Assembly: GCA_002011395.1 (NCBI GenBank) | Contig: MTNG01000096.1 | Location: 1 to 16,261 of the forward strand | Direction: 5' to 3' | Source: Candidatus Aciduliprofundum sp. JdFR-45 | GTDB lineage: Archaea; Thermoplasmatota; Thermoplasmata; Thermoplasmatales; JdFR-45 | Length of the DNA: 16,261 nt | Shown: positions 6,740-12,838 of the stretch, in pieces | Position numbering within the stretch: the first letter of the stretch is position 1 | Layout: every line of letters begins with the position of its first letter | Translations under genes and position numbers: made by a program | Notes under the pieces: generated by a model | The model's database searches: none | What the model was told of the DNA's origin: nothing | The model's input: only the letters and a program-made list of their open reading frames with translations

Positions 6740-6760
6740 GGATTTAGGTTGAAATTCGCA

Positions 6761-6769
6761 CCTATAATG
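6761..6769 (+). promoter_or_regulatory. TATA-like element of the Lrp gene
   Basis: CCTATAATG is centred about 45 nt upstream of the ATG at 6810, predicting a start site near 6792. The resulting leader of about 18 nt would include the GGGTG ribosome site at 6799-6803. Confidence 0.4.
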
Positions 6770-6809
6770 TCGGTAATAGTACGGAATTCGTTCGTTAAGG
6801 GTGTTTGAA

Positions 6810-7232
6810 ATGGACGAGAAAGACAGAAAAATAATAGAAATCCTGGAAGAAGATGCCAGAACGCCCTTCACGGAGATAGCCAAGATGCTCAACGTGAGCG
6901 AGGCCACCGTAAGAAAGCGAATAGCCCGGCTGGAAAGGGGAGGCGTGATAAGGAGGTACACCATAGAGGTGGACCCCGTGAAACTCGGGTACACCACGGT
7001 CACCATACTGGGGCTTGATGTGGAGCCGGAGCACTTTCTGGATGCGGCGAGGAAACTCGCTGAGATGAGCGAGGTTCGGTGGGTCGCCACCTCCACAGGG
7101 GACCACATGATAATGGCGGAGATATGGACCCGGGATGGAAACGAACTTGCACGCCTGATATCGCAGCGCATAGGCAGGATAAAGGGCGTGAAGAAAATAT
7201 GTCCGGCCATCATTCTGGAGAAGATAAAGTAG
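6810..7232 (+). CDS. Lrp/AsnC family transcriptional regulator
   Basis: A 140-residue DNA-binding regulator of standard Lrp size. The N-terminal helix-turn-helix is at residues 1-50 (MDEKDRKIIEILEEDARTPF, then TEIAKMLNVSEATVRKRIAR). The C-terminal RAM ligand-binding and oligomerisation domain spans about 62-135 (GYTTVTILGLDVEP, and the turn TSTGDHMIMAEIW). The ATG at 6810 is chosen because family homology begins MDEKD and GGGTG precedes it by about 6 nt; the GTG at 6801 lies within that ribosome site. It is divergent from the redox operon and may control it. SfsA begins about 8 bp after its stop. Confidence 0.93.
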   Translation: MDEKDRKIIEILEEDARTPFTEIAKMLNVSEATVRKRIARLERGGVIRRYTIEVDPVKLGYTTVTILGLDVEPEHFLDAARKLAEMSEVRWVATSTGDHMIMAEIWTRDGNELARLISQRIGRIKGVKKICPAIILEKIK

Positions 7233-7240
7233 ATGCGCGG

Positions 7241-7981
7241 GTGAGCGTGCCCATAATCCGCGTGCCGTGGGATGCAGAGGGCATCTTCGTGGATAGACCC
7301 AACAGGTTTCTGGGCGTGGTGGACATAATACACCCTGATGTTCTGATGGGGGAGAGAGTTCACGTGCGCGACCCGGGGCGGCTGAAGGAGCTGCTTTACC
7401 GCGGCAACAGAGTGCTGTTGAAAAGAGCCGAAGGGGAGGGGCGCCGTACAAAGTGGGACCTCATCGCGGCGAGGGGCGGCGATGAATGGGTACTCGTGCA
7501 CTCGGGGTATCACCGGGAGATCTCGCGCAGAATCCTTGAGAACGCGGAGATGAGTCCGCTGGGGCCCATCGCCTCCCTCAGGGCGGAGGTGTCCGTGGGG
7601 CGCAGCCGTCTGGACTTCCTCGTGAGTAAGGCGGATGGGAGGGACGTGTGGGTTGAGGTCAAGGGCTGCACCCTCGCGAGGAGCGGTGTGGCCCTCTTCC
7701 CCGACGCGCCCACGGAGCGCGGCAGGAGGCATCTCAGAGAGTTGATTGAAATCCGGGACCGGGGCGTGGATGCGGCTGTTATGGTGCTGGTCTTCAGGGA
7801 GGCGGAGTGCTTCGCCCCCAACGCGGAGACCGACCCCGAATTCGCGTCGCTGTTCAGGGAGGCCGTGGATGCGGGTGTGGAGGTCCACGCGGTCCGGCTT
7901 CGCTACGGGGAGGACGGGCTCCTGAGATATGCCGGCAGGATACCGGTTTGCTCCGCTACCTCCTCTCCACGGGCATTATGA
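7241..7981 (+). CDS. sfsA: SfsA family protein (OB-fold plus PD-(D/E)xK nuclease-like)
   Basis: A 246-residue SfsA homologue. The N-terminal OB-like part includes NRFLGVVDI and VHVRDPGRLKELLYRGNRVLL (the family HCPNPGRL region, here HVRDPGRL). The nuclease-like part has SRLDFLV, then VWVEVKGCTLARSGVALFPD, then APTERGRRHLRELIE; D and E-x-K are the expected PD-(D/E)xK residues. The family was named from E. coli sugar-fermentation phenotypes; its biochemical role is not firmly known. The start is uncertain: GTG at 7241 or GTG at 7247, the latter close to GGTG. It is probably co-transcribed with the Lrp gene. Its 3' end overlaps the convergent amidinohydrolase gene by 26 bp. Confidence 0.9.
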   Translation: MSVPIIRVPWDAEGIFVDRPNRFLGVVDIIHPDVLMGERVHVRDPGRLKELLYRGNRVLLKRAEGEGRRTKWDLIAARGGDEWVLVHSGYHREISRRILENAEMSPLGPIASLRAEVSVGRSRLDFLVSKADGRDVWVEVKGCTLARSGVALFPDAPTERGRRHLRELIEIRDRGVDAAVMVLVFREAECFAPNAETDPEFASLFREAVDAGVEVHAVRLRYGEDGLLRYAGRIPVCSATSSPRAL

Positions 7982-8765
7982 GACATGAAGGGCCTCCCGT
8001 GCCCTTCACGAACTCGGAGAGGTCCAGTTCGTGAATTTTATACCCATGCGCTCTCAAAGCCCCCATGGCCTTCCGGTTTGATTTCTCCGCTATGACCTCC
8101 CCATCGCCCAAGTGGATCACGTTGCCGCTTATGAAACTGCCAGCAGGTATCTCTATGGTCTCAAAGCCCCTGAAGAACCCGGGGGGAAACACGCCCCTGC
8201 AGCACAGCACCGTTCCATCGCCCACGACCGTCATGGCGCCCCCTATGTGGAGGAAGGGGTGGGGCACGTGGGCAACCCTGACCTCGTACCCCATATCTTT
8301 GAGAATTTCAGCGAGTTGACGTATTCCCTCCTCATTCGTCCTCGTGGACCGCCCGACGAAGGCCACGTCGCCGGCGAGTATGACATCGCCCCCCTCCACT
8401 GTGCCCGGCGCGACTATCTCGCCCGCTCGCGGCTCGCCCAGACCGTCCAGCACGCGGGCCATCCACTCCTCCTCGCCCCTCCTCGTCTCCAGGCCCATCC
8501 GGACCTTCACGTATCCCCGGGGAGTGCACACGGCCGTGTCTCTCGTGAACACGGAGTTTGGATGGCCATCTAACTCAGGTACATCTATCACCTCACAGCC
8601 GAAATCCCTGAGAACCGATTTGAGCGCATCGTGCTGTTCCAGCGCCCTCTCCCTGCCGGCAACTGCCCCTATATTGTGCGCGCCGAGGTCCTCAATGCGA
8701 AAGTATTCCCGCACAGGCGTGCACACGACCACGCGGGTGAGCCTGTCTCCCTCGCTACGGAGCAT
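7956..8765 (-). CDS. DDAH / arginine deiminase-like amidinohydrolase
   Basis: A 269-residue pentein-fold enzyme related to dimethylarginine dimethylaminohydrolases. Catalytic candidates are in place: D76 (HPNSVFTRD), E124 and D127 (GTVEGGD), H173 (PFLHIGG) and the nucleophile C261 (GGPSCLIMPVER). Such enzymes attack guanidinium carbon of arginine-like substrates, releasing citrulline-like products, ammonia or amines. Archaea are not known for methylarginine catabolism, so the true substrate is open (arginine, agmatine-like or another guanidine). The ATG at 8763-8765 is chosen because homology starts MLRSEGDRLTRVVVC and a TATA element lies about 25 nt upstream; there is no ribosome site, suggesting leaderless translation. 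Confidence 0.88.
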   Translation of the reverse strand: MLRSEGDRLTRVVVCTPVREYFRIEDLGAHNIGAVAGRERALEQHDALKSVLRDFGCEVIDVPELDGHPNSVFTRDTAVCTPRGYVKVRMGLETRRGEEEWMARVLDGLGEPRAGEIVAPGTVEGGDVILAGDVAFVGRSTRTNEEGIRQLAEILKDMGYEVRVAHVPHPFLHIGGAMTVVGDGTVLCCRGVFPPGFFRGFETIEIPAGSFISGNVIHLGDGEVIAEKSNRKAMGALRAHGYKIHELDLSEFVKGTGGPSCLIMPVERR

Positions 8766-8779
8766 GAGGTGTGAGATGC

Positions 8780-8804
8780 TTACCAACTTAAAGAGTTTTG
8801 GTAA
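8780..8804. promoter_or_regulatory. TATA box bracketed by a 7-bp dyad (operator) of the amidinohydrolase gene
   Basis: TTACCAA at 8780-8786 and TTGGTAA at 8798-8804 form a perfect 7-bp inverted repeat with an 11-nt spacer. The spacer contains the minus-strand TATA element TTTAAG (8788-8793), about 25 nt from the ATG. A dimeric protein bound here would cover the TATA box and block TBP, so this looks like a repressor site. Confidence 0.5.
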
Positions 8805-8851
8805 ACAACCGGAGAGCGCGTGCACATCATCATCTTAAACGTTGCAGATCC

Positions 8852-9499
8852 TTACTTGAACACCTCCCCCGTCTCCATGTACCACAGCAGGAGGTCCAGG
8901 TGGGCCATTGGTATCCCAGCGGCCTCCGAAAAGTCCCGCATCCTCCCTTCAATTTCCAGGTATCTCCTCCGTGTAAGGGAGGCGGGAACTTCCTCTATGA
9001 CCCCAAGCGCCCTCAGGTTCTTCAGTATGTGCCTGTCCAGTATCGCGAGGTCCTCACCCAGCCCCACGTTCCTGAGGAAATGGCTCGCCTCCTTGTACCC
9101 CATGCCCTTCACGGTCCGCACGAGCCACTCCCTCGCCTCGGATGGAGTGGAAAATTTTCCAACCCTGCCCCTCACGTCCAGAGTTCCGCCCTCCATGAAG
9201 ATCCCCCTCGCGGCCACGATGTATCCCGCCTTTGTGCGCTTGAAGCGCACTCCCGTGAGCATCTCCTCCAAATCTCTCGCATTTCCCCTCAGGAGGAGGT
9301 TCGCCTCTCTCAGACGCTCCACCGCCGCCCAGCAGACCCGTGCCCTTGACTGAGGTGTGAGGAGGCAGAAGACCAACTCCGCGAAGAGGTCTTCCTCGCT
9401 CCCCTCCGCCCAGAGGTGTCTGAACTCGGAGAGGCGTGCTACTATCTGGTCCCTTATGCTAGCATATGCGGCCATGACTGTAGTGAGAGCATCCCCCAT
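8852..9499 (-). CDS. ogg: 8-oxoguanine DNA glycosylase/AP lyase, archaeal Ogg2 family
   Basis: Removes 8-oxoguanine from oxidised DNA and cleaves the abasic site. The 215-residue helix-hairpin-helix GPD glycosylase has the catalytic lysine K136 in the hairpin (KGMGYKEASHFLRNVG) and the catalytic aspartate D155 (AILDRHIL). The C-terminus METGEVFK ends in lysine, as in Ogg2 enzymes, where the terminal Lys takes part in 8-oxoguanine recognition. The ATG at 9497-9499 follows GGTGGTT; upstream in-frame codons would add 41 non-family residues. A TATA element near 9545 gives a leader of about 19 nt. It fits the oxidative-stress theme of the window but has its own promoter. Confidence 0.92.
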   Translation of the reverse strand: MGDALTTVMAAYASIRDQIVARLSEFRHLWAEGSEEDLFAELVFCLLTPQSRARVCWAAVERLREANLLLRGNARDLEEMLTGVRFKRTKAGYIVAARGIFMEGGTLDVRGRVGKFSTPSEAREWLVRTVKGMGYKEASHFLRNVGLGEDLAILDRHILKNLRALGVIEEVPASLTRRRYLEIEGRMRDFSEAAGIPMAHLDLLLWYMETGEVFK

Positions 9500-9540
9500 G
9501 CAACCACCTTCACCCGCTTTTGAGGATGTATTTCTCGCTG

Positions 9541-9549
9541 GAATAAAAG
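9541..9549 (-). promoter_or_regulatory. TATA-like element of ogg
   Basis: The minus strand reads CTTTTATTC, centred about 46 nt from the ATG. The predicted start site near 9518 leaves a leader of about 19 nt that includes the GGTGG ribosome site. Confidence 0.4.
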
Positions 9550-9574
9550 GGTATGTCCCGCGCCTGAGAAAAAA

Positions 9575-9609
9575 TGTTTGAAAGGGGCAAACACGGAAAC
9601 GGTTAAATC
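9575..9609 (+). promoter_or_regulatory. acdA promoter with upstream dyad
   Basis: The TATA element TTAAAT at 9603-9608, in GGTTAAATCC, is centred about 27 nt before the ATG at 9632, and no ribosome site precedes that ATG, so the mRNA is probably leaderless. Upstream, TGTTTG (9575-9580) and CAAACA (9588-9593) form a perfect 6-bp dyad with a 7-nt spacer, in a position suited to an activator. Confidence 0.45.
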
Positions 9610-9631
9610 CGCGCAGGGTCATTCACCGTGG

Positions 9632-11023
9632 ATGATGGAAAAACTGTTCAATCCGTCCTCCATAGCGGTCGTGGGCGCATCTGCCGACCCGAGCAAGATA
9701 GGGAACGTGGTTCTCAGGAACCTGAAGGGGTCCGGGTATAGAGGAAACGTTTACCCCGTGAACCCGCGCGGCGGGGAGATCATGGGGTGGAAGGTCTATA
9801 AGAGCATCCCCGACCTCCCGGACGGCGTGGACCTCGCCGTGATAGTTCTCCCCGCGCACATAGCCGTGGACGCGGTGGAGGAGTGCGGGAAGAAGGGGAT
9901 ACCCTTCGTAATCCCCATAGCCGGCGGATTCGGCGAGACGGGAGAGGAGGGGAAGAAGAGGGAGGAGAGATTGAAAGAGATCGTGCAGAAGCACGGCACG
10001 CGCATCATCGGGCCGAACACCGTCGGCATATACGTGCCGTGGAGCGGCGTGAACACGGCGCTCACCGTGCCGGAGCGCTCCTCATTCCCCCCCGCGGGGG
10101 ACATCGCCTTCATCTCCCAGAGCGGCGCGCTCGGCCTCCTCACCATGGACGCCATCTCCCCGCTGGGGGTCGGGATATCTCACTTCGTGAACCTGGGAAA
10201 CAGGGTTGATCTAAATGAGAACGAACTCCTCGCCTACTTCGCGGGGGAGGAGCACGTTAAGAGCGTGGCCATGTACCTGGAAACCTTCGCGAACGGGCGG
10301 GAGTTCATGAGGGTCGCGAGGGAGTTCACCGCGAAGAAGGGGCTCGTGGTTCTCAAGGCGGGAAGGACCGCGAAAGGGGCGAGGGCCGCATCCCTCCACA
10401 CGGGCGCGCTGGGCGGGGCGGACGGCGTGGTCAACGGCGCCCTCAGGCAGGTCGGCGCGGTGAGGGCCTACGACGAGGTGGAGATCATAGACTACGCACG
10501 CGCGCTGGCGTACGGGAAGCCCATGTTCGGGGAGAGGGTGGGCGTGATCACCACCGCCGGCGGAGTGGGCGTGGTGACCACCGATTACATAGAGGGCTCG
10601 GACCCCGGTATGGGGCTCCGGATGGCCGACCTATCGGAGGAGACGAAGAAGGAACTGAGGAAGGAACTCGTTCCCTTCGCCTCGGTGGAGAACCCCGTGG
10701 ACATGACCGCCTCGGGCGACGAGAGCGATTACGACGCGGCCATAGGCGCCCTCATGGGGGATCCGAACGTGGACGGCATAATACTCTACGCCCTCTTCCA
10801 GACGCCGCTTGTGAGCGAGCGTCTGGTGGACATAGTGGCCCGGTGGATGAAGGAAGGCGAGAAGCCCATCGTCGTGGGGGTGATAGGGGGCGAGTACTCA
10901 CAGCGGATGATGCGGGAGTTCGAACGCAGGAAGGTGCCCGTTTATCCCAGCATACTCAGGACCGTGAAGGCCCTGAAGGCGCTCAAGGTAAGGGGGGACT
11001 ATCTCAGGAGGGTGCGGAAATGA
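9632..11023 (+). CDS. acdA: Acetyl-CoA synthetase (ADP-forming), alpha subunit
   Basis: Converts acetyl-CoA (or other acyl-CoA), ADP and phosphate to acid, ATP and CoA: the energy-conserving last step of sugar and amino-acid fermentation in many archaea. The 463-residue subunit has a CoA-binding Rossmann domain (LFNPSSIAVVGASADPSKIG, NVYPVNPRGGEI), two succinyl-CoA-synthetase-like domains (IGPNTVGIYVPW, AFISQSGALG), and the phosphorylated histidine H256 in SLHTGALGG. The ATG at 9632 is chosen because the core starts MMEKLFNPSSIAVVG and a TATA element is 27 nt upstream; the next codon is also ATG. The gene ends in an ATGA overlap with acdB, and the two form the working complex. Confidence 0.96.
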   Translation: MMEKLFNPSSIAVVGASADPSKIGNVVLRNLKGSGYRGNVYPVNPRGGEIMGWKVYKSIPDLPDGVDLAVIVLPAHIAVDAVEECGKKGIPFVIPIAGGFGETGEEGKKREERLKEIVQKHGTRIIGPNTVGIYVPWSGVNTALTVPERSSFPPAGDIAFISQSGALGLLTMDAISPLGVGISHFVNLGNRVDLNENELLAYFAGEEHVKSVAMYLETFANGREFMRVAREFTAKKGLVVLKAGRTAKGARAASLHTGALGGADGVVNGALRQVGAVRAYDEVEIIDYARALAYGKPMFGERVGVITTAGGVGVVTTDYIEGSDPGMGLRMADLSEETKKELRKELVPFASVENPVDMTASGDESDYDAAIGALMGDPNVDGIILYALFQTPLVSERLVDIVARWMKEGEKPIVVGVIGGEYSQRMMREFERRKVPVYPSILRTVKALKALKVRGDYLRRVRK

Positions 11024-11670
11024 ACGACCCGGTGGAGTTCATCAGGAATCTCGGAAGGAAGGCGCTGGCGGAGCACGAGGTGAAGGCCATCCTGAAGCAC
11101 TACGGCATAAGGGTCCCGCGGTACGAGGTGCTGGAGGAGTACAGACCTGTGGACCTTCGCTATCCCCTGGCCGTCAAGGTCTCGTCGCCGGAGGTGCTCC
11201 ACAAGACGGACGTGGGAGGCGTGATCCTGGGGGTGAAAAACGAGGAGGAGTTAAAGGTCGCGGTGGAAGAGATAAGGGGTAAGTTCCCCGGAGCGGCGGT
11301 CCTCGTGGAGGAGATGGAGAAGAGCGGCGTGGAGGTGATAGTGGGCGTGCTCAGGGACAGGGATTTCGGCCTGGCGATAATGTTCGGCATCGGCGGTATA
11401 TTCACCGAGGTGTTCAGGGATGTGACCTTCCGCGTGCTCCCCATAGATGAGGACGACGCCGAGGACATGCTCACCGAGATAAAGGGCAGGAAGGTGCTGG
11501 AAGGGTTCAGGGGGATAAAGGTTGACAGAGAGGGGTTGAAGGAACTCCTCCTGAGGGTCTCCGATATGGCCATGGACCTCTCCGACTTCATCGAGCAGAT
11601 GGACCTCAACCCCGTCTTCGTGCGGGAGGATGGGGCGGTGGTTGTGGACGCGAAGATGGTGCTGAGATAG
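11020..11670 (+). CDS. acdB: Acetyl-CoA synthetase (ADP-forming), beta subunit
   Basis: The ATP-grasp subunit of the same enzyme, which carries the nucleotide site and receives phosphate from the alpha-subunit histidine. The product is 216 residues. Visible motifs are YPLAVKVSSPEVLHKTDVGG, with H61 matching the second phosphohistidine of archaeal ACD beta subunits, then VIVGVLRDRDFGLAIMFGIG, FTEVFRDVTFRVLP and the closing DLNPVFVREDGAVVVDAK. The ATG overlaps the acdA stop (ATGA) and follows GGAGGGTG at good spacing. Separate alpha and beta genes resemble the Thermococcales arrangement rather than the fused form of many other archaea. Confidence 0.95.
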   Translation: MNDPVEFIRNLGRKALAEHEVKAILKHYGIRVPRYEVLEEYRPVDLRYPLAVKVSSPEVLHKTDVGGVILGVKNEEELKVAVEEIRGKFPGAAVLVEEMEKSGVEVIVGVLRDRDFGLAIMFGIGGIFTEVFRDVTFRVLPIDEDDAEDMLTEIKGRKVLEGFRGIKVDREGLKELLLRVSDMAMDLSDFIEQMDLNPVFVREDGAVVVDAKMVLR

Positions 11671-11675
11671 AGGAC

Positions 11676-11723
11676 CATAAATCAAAAATAAAAGCTCAGA
11701 GACGGCAGGCCCCCGGGGGGGCC
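11676..11723 (-). terminator. GC hairpin plus U-rich tract ending the small-protein transcript
   Basis: On the minus strand the hairpin GGCCCCCCCGGGGGCC (11708-11723) lies 7 nt after the stop of the 22-codon gene. It is followed 13 nt later by the U-rich stretch CTTTTATTTTTGATTT (11679-11694), a strong archaeal termination signal. The plus strand has only A-rich sequence here, so this serves the minus strand; the hairpin may still stabilise the acdB mRNA end. Confidence 0.5.
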
Positions 11724-11730
11724 GGAGTCA

Positions 11731-11799
11731 TCACTTCGTCCTGCGCCTCTTCAGCATTTCCAGCATTCGGATCTTGCCTATGTACAGCACTTCCATCAT
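11731..11799 (-). CDS. Candidate 22-residue basic small protein
   Basis: A 22-codon frame starting MMEVLYIGKIRMLE and ending in the basic run KRRRTK. It does not resemble any protein I recognise. Support comes from its signals: a perfect GAGGTGAT ribosome site (11804-11811) at the same 6-nt spacing used by dnaG, an AT-rich upstream region, and a hairpin with U-rich tract downstream. An in-frame ATG at 11805 overlaps the ribosome site and is less likely. The peptide could form an amphipathic helix (hydrophobic M, V, L, I with K/R), suggesting nucleic-acid or membrane binding. It lies alone between acdB and the double-HTH gene, divergent from the latter. A promoter at ideal distance is not clear. 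Confidence 0.45.
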   Translation of the reverse strand: MMEVLYIGKIRMLEMLKRRRTK

Positions 11800-11955
11800 G
11801 CTCATCACCTCTATTTCCAATATTCTAAAATAATATAAGAATGTAGCGACAGAAAAAGGTAAAAAATTGGCAATAAATCCGGTATATGGCTTGTTATCTC
11901 ATGCGGAACTAAAAAAGAGGAAAAAATTTATTTAGTTGTGCTCTATATGCCCATT
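11800..11955. promoter_or_regulatory. AT-rich divergent intergenic region and promoter of the double-HTH gene
   Basis: The only strongly AT-rich patch of the window. For the plus-strand gene, TTTATTTA (11927-11934) is centred about 25 nt before the ATG at 11956, after purine-rich AAGAGGAAAAAA (possible BRE). The inverted repeat AACTAAA (11907-11913) and TTTAGTT (11931-11937) flanks and partly covers this TATA box, suggesting repression or autoregulation. On the minus strand TTATATTATTTTAG (about 11827-11840) could be a promoter for the small gene, but its spacing to the ribosome site is too short for a confident call. Confidence 0.5.
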
Positions 11956-12837
11956 ATGGACCCTACAGACATAAACATATTGAAGGTGCTATGGGAGGAC
12001 GGGAGAAAGCCGTACTACCAGGTCGGAGAGGAAATAGGTCTCTCCGGCAACGCGGTTAAGAGAAGGGTAGAGCAGATGATACGGCGGGGCGAACTTGAGG
12101 GCTTCAGCGTATTCATAAATCCGCGGGTGGTCCCTGTTCCGAGCGCAGTGGTTGAGATAAGGACGAGAAAGCACAGGGAGGAGGTTCTCAACAGCCTCAA
12201 GAAGGTAAAGGGCATGATGCACCTGGTCTCGTGCCTCGGAGGCAGGTACTATGGTGAGTTCTGGTACTTCAACGAGGATGACCTGGAGAGCAAACTGCTC
12301 CTGGTTAAGGACCTGGTGGGTGCTTACGAGATGAAGATATACAGATATCCGAAAGCCCGCACGCCTCCCAAAATGAAGAGGACCGACTGGAGGATCATCA
12401 GAGCGCTGAAGAACGACGGGAGAATGCCTCTGAAAGTCCTCTCAAAGGTCGTGGGCGTGTCGGTCAAAACCGTTGCGAACAGACTTGAGCGCATGGTGGA
12501 GCAGGGCGTGATGAGGATTGGCCCGGTCGTCAACAGACCCAAGACGCTGGAGACGATATGGTTCTCCCTCTTCATAGAGACGCACAAGACGCTTCAGGAG
12601 GCGAGGATGCGCAAGGAGTTTGAGAACCTGTGGAGGACGGACGTCTTCAGCGACCCGCCCACCATCTACGGCGTGTTCTATGCGAGGTCCGTGCATCAGA
12701 TAGACGACACCATAGAGGAACTTGTTAAGAGATACGACATATCAACGATTCACTACGAGATATTCGTGGAGGAACTGTTCCTCAGGGATTACGTGGATTA
12801 CGTGTCGCGCATAATGTGCCCCGAGGGGCTGGACTGA
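11956..12837 (+). CDS. Double-HTH Lrp/AsnC-like transcriptional regulator
   Basis: A 293-residue protein that looks like two Lrp units in tandem. Unit 1 is an HTH (MDPTDINILKVLWEDGRKPY, then QVGEEIGLSGNAVKRRVEQM) followed by an alpha/beta segment with LGGRYYGEFWYF. Unit 2 starts near residue 145 (MKRTDWRIIRALKNDGRMPL, then KVLSKVVGVSVKTVANRLER) followed by another alpha/beta segment (IWFSLFIETHKT, IYGVFYARSVHQIDDTIEEL). The ATG at 11956 is chosen because the family begins MDPTD and a TATA element lies about 25 nt upstream; ATG 11947 and GTG 11938 are alternatives. The target is unknown. It ends 1 bp before the convergent ATPase gene. Confidence 0.85.
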   Translation: MDPTDINILKVLWEDGRKPYYQVGEEIGLSGNAVKRRVEQMIRRGELEGFSVFINPRVVPVPSAVVEIRTRKHREEVLNSLKKVKGMMHLVSCLGGRYYGEFWYFNEDDLESKLLLVKDLVGAYEMKIYRYPKARTPPKMKRTDWRIIRALKNDGRMPLKVLSKVVGVSVKTVANRLERMVEQGVMRIGPVVNRPKTLETIWFSLFIETHKTLQEARMRKEFENLWRTDVFSDPPTIYGVFYARSVHQIDDTIEELVKRYDISTIHYEIFVEELFLRDYVDYVSRIMCPEGLD

Positions 12838-12838
12838 A

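Larger units (their letters stand above)
6704..6786. promoter_or_regulatory. Divergent control region with an 8-bp inverted repeat
   Basis: The 116 bp between the divergent flavin reductase and Lrp genes contain a perfect inverted repeat, TTCCGTAC at 6704-6711 and GTACGGAA at 6779-6786. One arm lies just upstream of each gene. Between them are the TATA elements of both directions. Paired half-sites at this distance could hold a regulator that bends or loops the DNA; the neighbouring Lrp protein is an obvious candidate. The function is inferred. Confidence 0.4.

Noticed and set aside
6431..7888. 485-residue open frame on the minus strand opposite Lrp and SfsA
   Set aside because: It runs antisense to two recognisable genes and through their promoter region, and its translation has no family features. 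It is a GC-rich shadow frame.
8766..8825. Upstream start of the amidinohydrolase at 8825
   Set aside because: The added 20 residues cross the TATA box and dyad and are not part of the family's N-terminus.
9500..9622. Longer Ogg2 start at 9622
   Set aside because: It adds 41 residues with no glycosylase similarity and would read through the promoter; the ATG at 9499 has a good ribosome site.
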